Shown here piece after piece: positions 33,684-42,600 of a stretch of 64,000 bases of DNA. The stretch comes from Brienomyrus brachyistius (Eukaryota > Chordata > Actinopteri > Osteoglossiformes > Mormyridae). Made by a program: the position numbers and the translations under genes. The notes under the pieces were generated by a model. That model saw only the letters and a list, made by a program, of their open reading frames with translations, did not search any database and was not told where the DNA came from. Position 1 is the first letter of the stretch. Every line of letters starts with the position of its first letter. Location: assembly GCF_023856365.1 (NCBI RefSeq), contig NW_026042765.1, forward strand, positions 1-64,000, given 5' to 3'.

Positions 33684-34852
33684 TACTGAACAAAAATATA
33701 AACGCAACACTCTTGTTTCTGCTCCCATTTTTCATGAGATGGACTTAAAGACCTACAATTCATTCCAGATACACAATATTACCATTTCTCTCAAACATTT
33801 CTCACAAATCAGTCTAAATGTGTGATAGTGAGCACTTCTGCTTTGCTGAGATAATCCATCCCACCTCACAGGTGTGCCACATCAAGATGCTGATCTGACA
33901 TCATGGGTAGTGCACAGGTGTACCTTATACTGCCCACAATAAAAGGCCACCCTGGAATGTGCAGTTTTTTGCTTTATTGGGGGTCTGGGGACTCAGAACC
34001 GGTCAGTATCTGGTGTGACCACCATTTGCCTCATACAATGCAACACATCTTCTTCGCATAGAGTTTATCAGATTGTCAATTGTGGCCTGTGGAATGTTGG
34101 TCCACTCCTCTTCAATGGCTGTGCGAAGTTGTTGGATATTAGTGGGAACTGGTACACGCTGTCGTATACGCCGGTCAAGCACATCCCAAACATGCTCAAC
34201 GGGTGACATGTCCGGTGAGTATGCTGGCCATGCAAGAACTGGGACATTTTCAGCTTCCAAGAACTGTGTACAGATCCTTGCAACATGGGGCCGTGCATCA
34301 TCTGTCTGAGTGGCTGGTCTCAGACGATCTTGGAGGTGAACCTGCTGGATGTGGAGGTCCTGGGCTGGTGTGGTTACACGTGGTCTGCGGTTGTGAGGCC
34401 GGTTGGATGTACTGCCATATTCTCTGAAACGCCTTTGGAGACGGCTTATGGTTGAGAAATGAACATTCAATGCACGAGCAACAGATCTGGTTGACATTCC
34501 TGCTGTCAGCATGCCAATTGCACGCTCCCTCAATGCTTGTGGCATCTGTGGCATTTTGCTGTGAGACAAAACTGCACATTCCAGGGTGGCCTTTTATTGT
34601 GGGCAGTATAAGGTACACCTGTGCACTACCCATGATGTCAGATCAGCATCTTGATGTGGCACACCTGTGAGGTGGGATGGATTATCTCAGCAAAGCAGAA
34701 GTGCTCACTATCACACATTTAGACTGATTTGTGAGAAATGTTTGAGAGAAATGGTAATATTGTGTATCTGGAATGAATTGTAGATCTTTAAGTCCATCTC
34801 ATGAAAAATGGGAGCAAAAACAAAAGTGTTGCGTTTATATTTTTGTTCAGTG
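33684..34852. mobile_element. Tc1/mariner element with 284-bp terminal inverted repeats
   Basis: 1169 bp, ends (C/T)ACTGAACAAAAATATAAAC and its inverse, flanked by TA (33682-33683, 34853-34854). The inverted repeats are about 284 bp and nearly perfect (left 33684-33967, right 34569-34852). It sits inside the satellite unit; the TA-rich satellite supplied the target. The transposase is internally deleted, so the copy is non-autonomous. A truncated sister is at 17070. Confidence 0.93.
34003..34569 (-). pseudogene. Tc1-type transposase, internally deleted
   Basis: A 188-residue open frame on minus, about half the usual 340. Residues 1-75 form the paired-like helix-turn-helix DNA-binding part (ALRERAIGMLTAGMSTRSVA). 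The end of the DDE domain follows: DARPHVAR (after the second Asp block) and WPAYSPDMSPVEHVWD, which carries the last catalytic acidic residue. The region with the first catalytic Asp is deleted in frame, joining about residue 92 to the second block. It could still bind the inverted repeats but cannot cut DNA. No stop interrupts it, which suggests the deletion predates little decay. Confidence 0.85.
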
Positions 34853-34887
34853 TATGTATATGTATACATATAGTTTTTTTTGTGTTT

Positions 34888-36121
34888 GTGAAAACGGGTC
34901 TTTAATCGGGGAAACGGAGCGGGTAGAGCAGGACGGAACGCAGGCATTGACAAACTACAATGACGGACAGGGCAAACAGGTAAGACCAGGACTTAAAATA
35001 GGTCATGACTAATCAAAGTAATCGGGCAAAGCAGGAGACGATCAGGGAAGCACACGTGGGTAATCAGGGGGCGTGGCACACACGAGGAGCGGACAAGCCG
35101 GGCATATATGTATATCTATATAAAACCTCATTAATGAGGGACAGGGAACAGAACGGACAGACAGAACTGGCACAGGGGAAGGAGCCAGGACAAGACTTGA
35201 CATAAGACAGGAAAGGCAGAGAAACAGATCAGAAAGGGGGACACGGAGGGAACAGGCAGGACAAAAGGACCGGGAGTGAACGAAGGGAACATCGGGGAAA
35301 GAGGAGCAGAAGCCAGAGGGACGAGGGACAAAGAGAGGAGGGACAGAGACAGGAGGAACAAAGCGAGGGGGAGCAGAGGCAGGAGGGACAAAGACGGGAG
35401 GCCAGGGAGAGAAGGAGGGGGAACCAAGAGGAGCCCGAGGGAGACCCAGCGGGCGACGGGAGGCAGCCGGAAGGGCTGCAGGCGGCCGGGAGGCCGGAGC
35501 CGGAGGGGCCGAGGAGACGGGGTGAGGGACAGACGCAGGGACGAAGGAGGGAGTCGGAGGGGAGACCAGGGAAGGGGACGAAGGAGCTGGAAGGGACCCT
35601 GGCGAGGGCAAGGAGAGAGGGGGAGCCGCAGCAGACGGCGACGTCCTCCGACACGCCAGAGCGGGAGGACCAGCAGGCGAATGAGGAGCCGCCGTCGGGG
35701 GGCCCGCAGGCAACCGATAAGACGCCGGAGGAGGGACCGAGGCAGGGCGACGAGGCCGCGGAGGGGGACCCGCAGACGACAGCCGATCCGGAGGGCCAGG
35801 ACCCGCAGGTGCCGACCAAGCCCTAGCGCCGGCGAGGGAGGGCGAGCCAGGGGGCTGGGCGGGTGGGACCCCAGCCGTGCGTCTGTGTCCTCTCCCCTTA
35901 TGGGACACAGACATAAGGACCTGCGGCCGGGGTCGGGCTCGTCGGGGTGAGGGTACCAGAGTCACAGGGGGAGAAGGGACTGGAGTGGGGCCAGGGACTG
36001 GAGCTGCAGGCTGCAGAGGGGGCGCCTGCCCGGGAGCTGCAGGCAGGGAAAGCGCCTCGGACGTGGGCGCGGTAGCTGCAGGCAGCGGAGACGGCTGCTC
36101 GGGCTCTGGGGCCGCAGGGGG
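34888..36121 (-). mobile_element. GC-rich LTR-like retroelement inserted in the satellite
   Basis: Between satellite text at 34853-34887 and the satellite remnant at 36133 lies a foreign block. Its left part (34888-35095) shares TCAGGGGGCGTGGCACACAC and AGGAAGCACACGTGG with 55962-56215 (same strand) and, inverted, with the solo LTR at 7465-7729. This part is the LTR-like 3' region on minus; the rest is the proline-rich frame. It is much richer in G+C than its surroundings. Termini are not exactly defined. Confidence 0.6.
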
Positions 36122-36124
36122 CAC
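35042..36124 (-). CDS. Proline/alanine/serine-rich ORF of a retroelement
   Basis: A 360-codon minus-strand frame. It opens with PPAAPEPEQPSPLPAATAPT, continues as low-complexity Pro, Ala, Ser and Arg sequence, and ends with VCATPPDYPRVLP. That ending is shared word for word by the ORF at 56161-56481, whose body is also Pro-rich (PEQPPPLPPAAPEPE), so the two are members of one family. I see no protease, RT, integrase or zinc knuckle. The product would be disordered; a gag-like or spacer role is inference. The complementary plus strand is strongly purine-rich (35276-35900), which makes long frames on both strands and warns that openness alone is weak evidence. Confidence 0.45.
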   Translation of the reverse strand: MPPAAPEPEQPSPLPAATAPTSEALSLPAAPGQAPPLQPAAPVPGPTPVPSPPVTLVPSPRRARPRPQVLMSVSHKGRGHRRTAGVPPAQPPGSPSLAGARAWSAPAGPGPPDRLSSAGPPPRPRRPASVPPPASYRLPAGPPTAAPHSPAGPPALACRRTSPSAAAPPLSLPSPGSLPAPSSPSLVSPPTPSFVPASVPHPVSSAPPAPASRPPAALPAASRRPLGLPRAPLGSPSFSPWPPVFVPPASAPPRFVPPVSVPPLFVPRPSGFCSSFPDVPFVHSRSFCPACSLRVPLSDLFLCLSCLMSSLVLAPSPVPVLSVRSVPCPSLMRFYIDIHICPACPLLVCATPPDYPRVLP

Positions 36125-36180
36125 TTATTTTATTATATAAAATAAGTGTCACACAACCGGGGTGACATGCCTTGCCTGCT
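36122..36180. repeat. Satellite remnant with a 27-bp palindrome
   Basis: 36122-36148 is a perfect 12-bp inverted repeat around 3 bases (CACTTATTTTAT on the left). It runs straight into TGTCACACAACCGGGGTGAC, the satellite unit, so the array once extended here and the retroelement split it. Confidence 0.8.
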
Positions 36181-36186
36181 TGTGGG

Positions 36187-36615
36187 ATGAGGAAGACTCA
36201 GGGACTGGAAATGGGATTAAAACTGAAGATGTGCTCATTCCTTTGTGTATTTACAAATTTTCCTTCCGTCAGACATGAGGAGTTTGCTGCTATATTTGGC
36301 ACTAATAGAGATTCTGATGCTGCTATTTTTATTGTCTATTAGTTTGTTATTATTTACAAGTTCTGTTGTGTTTTTGCATTTTTCTCTTCTGGTTAATTAA
36401 CTGCTGTCTGTTTGCTGTGAAGTATGAGTGTGGTGAGTAAGACTCAGGGACTGGAAGTGGGATTACAACTAAAGATAACATGCTTATTCCTTTTTGTATT
36501 GTTTACAAATTTCCTTCCGTCAAACATGAGGAGTTTGCTGCTATATTGTGCACTAACAGAGATTCTGATGCTGCTATTTTTATTGTTTATAAATGTGTTA
36601 TTGTTTCCAAGTTGA
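36187..36615. repeat. Two-copy direct tandem duplication
   Basis: 36189-36365 and 36438-36615 align over about 178 bp with scattered differences (ACTCAGGGACTGGAA, ATGAGGAGTTTGCTGCTATA, GAGATTCTGATGCTGC). The 72-bp spacer is unrelated. No coding function recognised. Confidence 0.85.
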
Positions 36616-36689
36616 GTATTCAATAAATGCTAAATTGAGAAATTTTGTGTATCGTTTGTTATTATTAGTGTGATATTTTACCATGCAAA

Positions 36690-36795
36690 TAGAGGGGAAA
36701 ACGTCCAATTATCGGCCAAAAAAAATCAGCAGCATATATCGGCCATCGCCTGACCCTTGACTTGAAAAACCCATATCGGTCGACCTCTAGTAACA
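36690..36795. mobile_element. Terminal fragment of a DNA transposon
   Basis: TATCGGCCATCGCCTGACC... and ATATCGGTCGACCTCTAG is a terminus I recognise as a dispersed element end (read CTAGAGGTCGACCGAT on minus). Only this end is visible. Confidence 0.4.
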
Positions 36796-36830
36796 GTACA
36801 TTCTGTCCAATTCATCCATCGAGTTAAGTC

Positions 36831-37128
36831 ACACACCCACTTGAGGGGGCACTCCGGCAGACGTGAGGATGGGGATGTTCTTTCCGCTATAACATCCACT
36901 GCAGAAGTACATCTCGCTCCTGTTCACAGGGCTTACTTCAATGATGAAGCAGGGCTGGTTGTCTGGACAAGAAGTTGTCCTGCTGCTGGGTCTCGGTGCC
37001 GTTTTTCCACCTAAGCTTGAAGGTGGAAATGTGTTCCAACTTGGTCCCTGGGACTGCAGCATAGCCAAACATCGCGAGCAGCGTCGGCCACACCCACCAC
37101 CAGAACCATCACACCGTCCTATACACAT
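36831..37128 (-). pseudogene. Coding-like segment, unknown protein
   Basis: Two minus-strand frames each look protein-like in part. One starts MFGYAAVPGTKLEHISTFK, continues to a stop near 36940, and is acidic/polar. The other is open from 37128 to a TGA at 36829 and ends in a Cys-rich stretch (SCPDNQPCFIIEV, then YFCSGCYSGKNIP). Potential splice signals lie within it (ATGCTGCAG acceptor near 37062, GAAGTAAGC donor near 36939). It may be one or two exons or a frameshifted coding region. I do not recognise the family. It lies 2.6 kb downstream of the chemerin-like exons on the same strand, but its sequence does not look like that protein's missing C-terminus. Confidence 0.35.
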
Positions 37129-37141
37129 AAAGAAGAACTAA

Positions 37142-38139
37142 AACATAGAGTGTTGTGACAATCTATGCGTTAATGTTTGGCAGCATAGGTGATTCATTAA
37201 AATTATACCGAAGAATGGAAAATGTGATATTTAGAATATTTTTTGCCATTTAGTAGCTAATTTAAGCACTTACCCAATGCCTCAATTTGTTTTAGGTCAG
37301 TAATGTCTGAGCCAAAAGAATGAATGTATGAATTTAATACAATTCACCCACTCCCACCCACACACAAATCTGAAATTCAATTTAAGACACTTCTTAAACA
37401 TTAGTGCATTAACAAAAAAGGAAAATCTTAAGAGATTCAGTAGGATTTTCTATGTTAGACTTAAGCTAATAGTTCAATAGTTTTTACATATTTCAATATA
37501 CCAATTTGACTTTAATGTTGAAACAGATGCTAAAACATGGAATAATTTCATAACTAGAGAAACATGTTATTCACAAACACTAGCAAAGGTAGCTTATAGT
37601 TAAGCTTACTTAAGTCAGCAAGTCAGGCTACAGTGTGTAAGAATAGTCGTAAACGATAATTTGTCTCAGTCTTACATGACAGAATAAGTAAACAGAAAAT
37701 ATAAAATGGCTGAAACAGCGTCATTAACGCCAGCTACAGTAGAGGCGCAGAAAAGGTGTCATGACTGAAGTATTCCCAAACTCTGGAAGACCGTATGCGA
37801 GCCTTTTTTGCCGCGTGTTTCTCCAGAGGCTCCGGAGCTCCGCTGGTTGAGACAGCCATGTTGGTTCATGTGCAGGGGGACGAGCGGCAAATTTCTTTTT
37901 TGCAGGGTGGTAGGTGATGTCTCATTAATATTTATGAGAGAAGTGCTACATGATTGGCCAGTGCATGCCAGTGCATGCCCAAAATGGTGCGGCACTGCAT
38001 CCAAGCCTGCGGCACTCAGAGTCACAAATACAGTGGAAACCATTTGTAGTAATTACGTCTGTCTGGCTGATTTCCAACTAATTGATATTTGTATATTTAT
38101 TACATGAATATAAGGTAATATAAGGTAATAGAAGAGGTA
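37142..38139. other. Unassigned sequence
   Basis: No gene or repeat recognised. A missing last exon of the chemerin-like gene could lie here, but I could not find one. Confidence 0.3.
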
Positions 38140-38581
38140 TTTAATGGTTTTCCATCTGAGGAATTTGCAAAAAACTGCAGTGCATGATGGGTCGGACCTA
38201 AAGGCTGCCTTAACGTCCTCATCTGTATGACGACATACATCAAGACTAGGAAGGTGCATAATGTTCATGTCTGGTTGCGTTTGTTGGTCCAGAAAGTAAT
38301 TCAATTTCGCCATGTAGGTTACGTTCTTAAAAACTGCTTGGATATAGCCCGATTATATGCTGTGGGCCTTTTAATTTCTTTGTTTACCAGGTAGGCTACC
38401 TTCTTTAAACTGCGTTTTGTTAGACTACATATTTAGGGAGGTCTTTATAAATTTATAGTAGTCTTCATAAATATGTGCATAGTTTAGCCTAACCCAGCCA
38501 CTTAAGGGAGAAAGCCAGCTCAACTAGGTGTCGGTCCCAAGCCCGGATTAATGGGGAGGGTTGGCGTCAAGAAATAAAGAG
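38140..38581. repeat. Dispersed repeat, inverted partner of 24805-25083
   Basis: Reverse-complement match to 24805-25083. It preserves the uninterrupted target of the SINE at 25084. Confidence 0.8.
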
Positions 38582-38817
38582 ACTGTATCTTCACTGCATG
38601 ACTGATGTCAAAATGTGTGAAATATGTGGTTGTATTAATAAATGCATTAAAGTAGGTTAATGATTCTGTGCTGTCTAAATTGTATAGAAAATTTCTACGT
38701 ATAGCCAAACAAATCTCCTCCTGTTTGAAAAGGCATAGAAAAAGCAATTTAGCCACTAAAACTTTACAGTTTTTGTGAGGGACAGTCGAATTCTCTCGTT
38801 TCTCTCGTCAAGTTTTT

Positions 38818-39140
38818 TTTGTGATCCTGCACCTACACTTTGCCGGCCCCAGGAGGATGGGCTCCCCCTTTGAGTTTGGTCCCTCCCAAGGTTTCTTCCT
38901 TCTTGGGAGTTTTTCCATCCTATCGGCGCCTATGGCTTACTCACTGGGGGCTTTGGGTGGGCATGATATAAAGCAAAGCATTTTCCCTCCCAGTTTCCTC
39001 CTCTGGTCCACATTGCAGGACCATCAGCCATCAGAAACAGTCAGACGGTCTCCTTCAGCTTCTTTAGTGTCCTTGGAAGCCAAGGCAGTTTTAGGTCTGA
39101 GAAGAGGTTTATCAGAAGGACACATATTACGTCGTTTGTC
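38818..39140 (+). mobile_element. L2-type LINE 3' UTR fragment
   Basis: AGGAGGATGGGCTCCCCC followed by CCCAAGGTTTCTTCC and GGGAGTTTTTCC is the L2 3' UTR phrase seen also at 48635 (plus) and 9050 (minus). Confidence 0.65.
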
Positions 39141-39202
39141 CTGAAATGTAACATGGGGAGGAAAAGTTAAGCGGTTTAGTCAGATTGGAGTCGTTTATTC
39201 AG

Positions 39203-39576
39203 CAGTGGCAGCGCCAGTGACTTAATGCTACAGGTGCTATAGGGGAGTGAGATTATTTAGACCGGGTGCTTTAGCTTTTCAGCTTATGTAGATGGTGTAT
39301 AGAAGCACACAGCACGATAAGCTACAGCATGGATAAAATAGGATAAAATATGAAATTCTAACGTCTAGCTCACAGAGCCTCTATGTGTACTTTGAAGAAA
39401 AAATACACTACAAGTATGCTGTAAAAACCGCAAAAATGTCTTACACAATATACAGATTTTACAGATAGTTAAAGAAAAAATGAAACCAATATTTTGGGGG
39501 TGCTGTGGGGGTACTATGGTCATTGGAGGAGGAGCTAGAGCCCCCCCCCCCAAGCTTTTCCTTGGTGCTGCCACTG
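39203..39576. mobile_element. hAT-type MITE, 374 bp
   Basis: Starts CAGTGGCAGCGCCA and ends with the inverse of CAGTGGCAGCACCA. The flanking octamers TTATTCAG (39195-39202) and TTGTTCAG (39577-39584) fit an 8-bp TSD with one substitution. It has no transposase. It lies about 150 bp downstream of exon 3 of the chemerin-like gene, within or beyond its next intron. Confidence 0.75.
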
Positions 39577-39725
39577 TTGTTCAGATTAAAAGTAACATTG
39601 TCATTAATAAACAGTACTCTGATCAAATTTTTGCATGTACAAACACAATCAAAGTTTAACCACATGTTTAGACACAATTCACACACCTGTTACATTTCCA
39701 TAATGCTAAGACTCTCTACACTTAC

Positions 39726-41211
39726 TTCATCCACTTTCTTGTTTGGTACACAGTCATTTGATGGATGTGTAAGATCATTACCAGACCGTCTGCTGCAAAC
39801 TCTACAGTTAATGAATGGCTGCAAAAACACACAGACACACAAAAACAGTATTTAAAGAGTGGTGGGCAATAAATACAGTGAGAGAAGGTGTAGTAAAGAT
39901 ATATCTAATGATTTAAGGCAGAGCTGCTGGAGTGCAGGGTTTAATGACACAGAACAATTTTAGAGGAAAGAGCTTCCAAAGCAGGGTCACCATAAGGCTA
40001 TATTATACAAAGCAAGTTCATCTAAAAGTATGAACAACAAATCCCGTTTAACTGAACACTGCTCTGTATTAAAATACTGTCCTCCGATCAAGCTAAGTGG
40101 TCCTGTAGTTCACTATTTAAAGAGGTAAATTTAAAGGGTAATTCACACTGCACATCTACCCTGCTCTGACCAGGTTTAATTACTGGCTTTCTAATTAAAA
40201 CAAGAGTTAAGTCCTGCCCTTTCACCACAAAACACCACACTGCCATTTAAGGCTGATTTCAACAATGAGTTTTAGTTAACCTGGCTCGATTGAGTTAACT
40301 CTGGGTATGTAAAACCCGCTTTGTAGTACAGCCCACAGGTCTTTAAATAAGGCCAGCTAGGGTTCATAGCTCGAAGCATAATCTACAGGTCACCCCTCAG
40401 ATGATTAGCATTTGCTTCTGCCTGGTAATCCAGCCTTTAAGCCTGTAAACCTACTAAAATTTGAGAATAAGGTGAAGGAACTGGCTCTTTGAGGCCACCT
40501 ATGTATTTGTTACTTTATTGTTGGCTAACTTTCCCCCGCAGGGCATCAAAAAAGTTAACATGAACCTAAATTAATTTGCTAACTGATATGTCCAATGCTC
40601 ACAGTCACAGTGACTCTTTACTTACCCTCTTGTCCATGAAAATACAGTCAGCCCGATGGTCTGTTGCAGTTGACTTTGGACATTTTGTTGCTCTCAAGAG
40701 AATCTCAATGTCAATGTATTCACTGCTGATCTAAATCACATAAACACGTTATATACAAAATTGCCTACAACTGTTTTAAAGGCAATATAACAAACAATAA
40801 TCACCCAAAAAATGGCAAACTGTCACAGACTTGACTGCAGCAGATTCAGAGAGAAACTGTGAGAAGGTAAAATTGACCAGGGCTGAGATATACAACCATC
40901 ACTTTCATTGTGAAGAGACATTAAGCATCATATGCATTGAAATTAAAACATCAAAATCAATGTGATACTCATTAGTTCAGCTTGCAGATGATGAAAGTTT
41001 CACACTTTTGTAAACACTTTCTCAGCAGTTACCTTCGGACGGCCCTGGATGTTATAGAAATTCATGTGCTGACGGGTTCCTTGATGAGCATTTTCGACTG
41101 CGAGTTTAATGGCCGTCTTGTGAGTGCAGGGAGACTGTGGTAATCTTGCTGGGCCTCTGTGGAGATAAGCAGAGCTCCATAAGCCAAAACCAGAAGCAGC
41201 AGGCGGGTCAT
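39726..41211 (-). CDS. rarres2: Chemerin-like (cystatin-fold) secreted protein, three exons, partial and frameshifted
   Basis: Minus-strand exons: 1 at 41033-41211, 2 at 40626-40730, 3 at 39726-39818, each ended by a consensus donor (GTAAC, GTAAG, GTAAG) and preceded by AG acceptors; exons 2 and 3 are phase 0. Exon 1 starts MTRLLLLVLAYGALLISTEA, a clear signal peptide, and ends with HKTAIKLAVENAHQGTRQHM plus about 10 residues, a cystatin-type first helix. Exon 2 has YIDIEILLRATKCP and DCIFMDKR; exon 3 begins PFINCRVCSRRS and later has NDC. The spacing C-x11-C-x10-C-x2-C matches chemerin (C-x8-C-x10-C-x2-C). Chemerin is a secreted chemoattractant and adipokine, active after C-terminal trimming; here that end is not found. 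The signal peptide and mature helix are in different frames: a one-base loss or an assembly error lies between about 41115 and 41160. Another cystatin-like family remains possible. Confidence 0.6.
39827..40620. other. Intron between exons 2 and 3 of the chemerin-like gene
   Basis: AT-rich with no recognised repeat. The pyrimidine-rich tract next to the exon 3 acceptor (minus strand, TGTGTGTTTTTGCAG) supports splicing. Confidence 0.5.
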
Positions 41212-41599
41212 CTTCCTCTCAGCTTTGAAGGGAGAAGCAGGACTGAGGACACTGATCTGTGGTCCCCTTATCCAGCACGTCCAGGGGCGTGTCCTTCACT
41301 CGAAACAAACAGACCTTTGAACAACATTGGAAAACTCTTCAGGATGAATTGAGGCAGGTGGTCAAGTGGGTTTATTGTTATTTCAGCAATATACACAGTA
41401 CACAGTGAAAGGAAACATTGTTCCTCCTGGACCACGGTGCAACACAAAGAAGAAAAACAGAAACAACACAAGATGACACAAGTGCGGGCAAGATAGAACT
41501 ATACAGAGTGAAAGGAGCACAAACAGAGGGAGAAAGTGCAAGATAAACACAAGAGCAACAATACAATACTACAGGACAAGACAGCGCAGTCAAGAACAC
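41212..41599. other. 5' flank of the chemerin-like gene
   Basis: Probable upstream region and promoter side. GGATAAGGGGACC (minus, about 41260) is a poor TATA candidate. No other feature. Confidence 0.3.
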
Positions 41600-41906
41600 A
41601 GAGTGCAGCCAGAGCTAACCTGAATAGGGGCATCAAGGTTGCCAGGCAGGCAGAGAAACAGAAAATAGAGGTCTACTTCACATACAACAACCCACAGTGG
41701 GTGTGGCAGGGAATACAACACATTACAAACTTCAAAGGCAACAACACCGTCACTGTTAACAGCAACGCCCTTTTAGCAAAGGAGCTAAACAGCTTCTTTG
41801 CTCGTCTGGAGGAACACAGAGCAGACATAGCCACACTGCCCCCTCCCCCAATCTCCAGCACTCACAGACTCCCTCTGCAGGAACACCACGCGAGAAGGCA
41901 CATTGC
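41600..41906 (+). pseudogene. Non-LTR retrotransposon ORF2, segment upstream of RT
   Basis: Reads 'NNPQWVWQGIQHITNFKGNN' and 'LAKELNSFFARLEEHRADIA', the linker between endonuclease and RT in the LINE group also present at 56508. It is cut by the CR1 at 41907. Confidence 0.65.
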
Positions 41907-42477
41907 ATCTCTAGGTGTGTGGAGTTTAAGACAAGGCAAGTGATGCTACGATAATATAATTCCTTGGTAAGACCCCACCTAGAATATTGTGTGCGGGTTT
42001 GGTTACCATACCTTAAGAAGGACATTGCTGCCTTGGAAAAGGTGCAACGTAGGGCAACGAGAATGATTCCTGGTCTTAGAGGAATGTCTAATGAGGAGAG
42101 GTTAGCTGAGCTGAATCTGTTTAGCCTCGAGCAAAGGAGACTAAGGGGGGACATAATCCAGGTGTTTAAGATTCTAACAGGTCTGGATGCTGTTCAGCCA
42201 AATGGCTATTTCAATGTTAGTTTAAATACCAGAACTCGTGGCCATAAGTGGAAATTAGCTGGAGAACATTTTAAAACGAATTTGATGAAGCATTTCTGTA
42301 CACAGCGTGTAGTTAGAGTATGGAATAGTCTTCCTGTTATTGTAACACAAGCTAAAACCCTGGGTTCTTTTAAATCAGAGCTAGATAAGATTTTTGAGCT
42401 ATTAGCTAAGTTCTCCTCAAAGGAGCTTGATGGGCCGAATGGCCTCCTCTCATTTGTAAATCTCTTTGGTTCTTATG
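41907..42477 (+). mobile_element. CR1 LINE 3' fragment nested in another LINE
   Basis: Reads 'LVRPHLEYCVRVWLPYLKKD', then 'RRATRMIPGLRGMSNEERLA', 'RLRGDIIQVFKILTG' and 'TQRVVRVWNSLPVIV', the CR1 ORF2 C-terminus, followed by the GATGGGCCGAATGGCCTCC 3' UTR and TCTTTGGTTCTTATG end. The C-terminus is nearly free of stops (41964-42477 open), so it is fairly young. Other copies: 8558, 47107, 54356. Confidence 0.9.
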
Positions 42478-42600
42478 AGTCAGCTTACAGAGATGAGGTC
42501 CAGAAACTGATAGGTTGGAGTTCAGCAAACAATTTGGCACTAAACAGCACAAAGACAAAGGAATCACTGACTTCAGGAAGGATGGAGGCGACACTGGCCT
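42478..42600 (+). pseudogene. Continuation of the host LINE ORF2 after the CR1
   Basis: Resumes as 'LIGWSSANNLALNSTKTKE', the segment that follows the FADD box in this LINE group. Everything between the pre-RT linker and this point, including the RT core, is missing. Confidence 0.6.

Noticed and set aside
35229..35950. Plus-strand and alternative-frame Arg/Gly-rich or Ser/Pro-rich ORFs in the GC-rich block
   Set aside because: Purine-rich DNA is open in several frames by composition. Only the minus frame ending VCATPPDYPRVLP has independent support from a second copy.
39505..39855. A 116-residue plus-strand frame near the chemerin-like exons
   Set aside because: It crosses the end of a hAT MITE and the antisense of exon 3.
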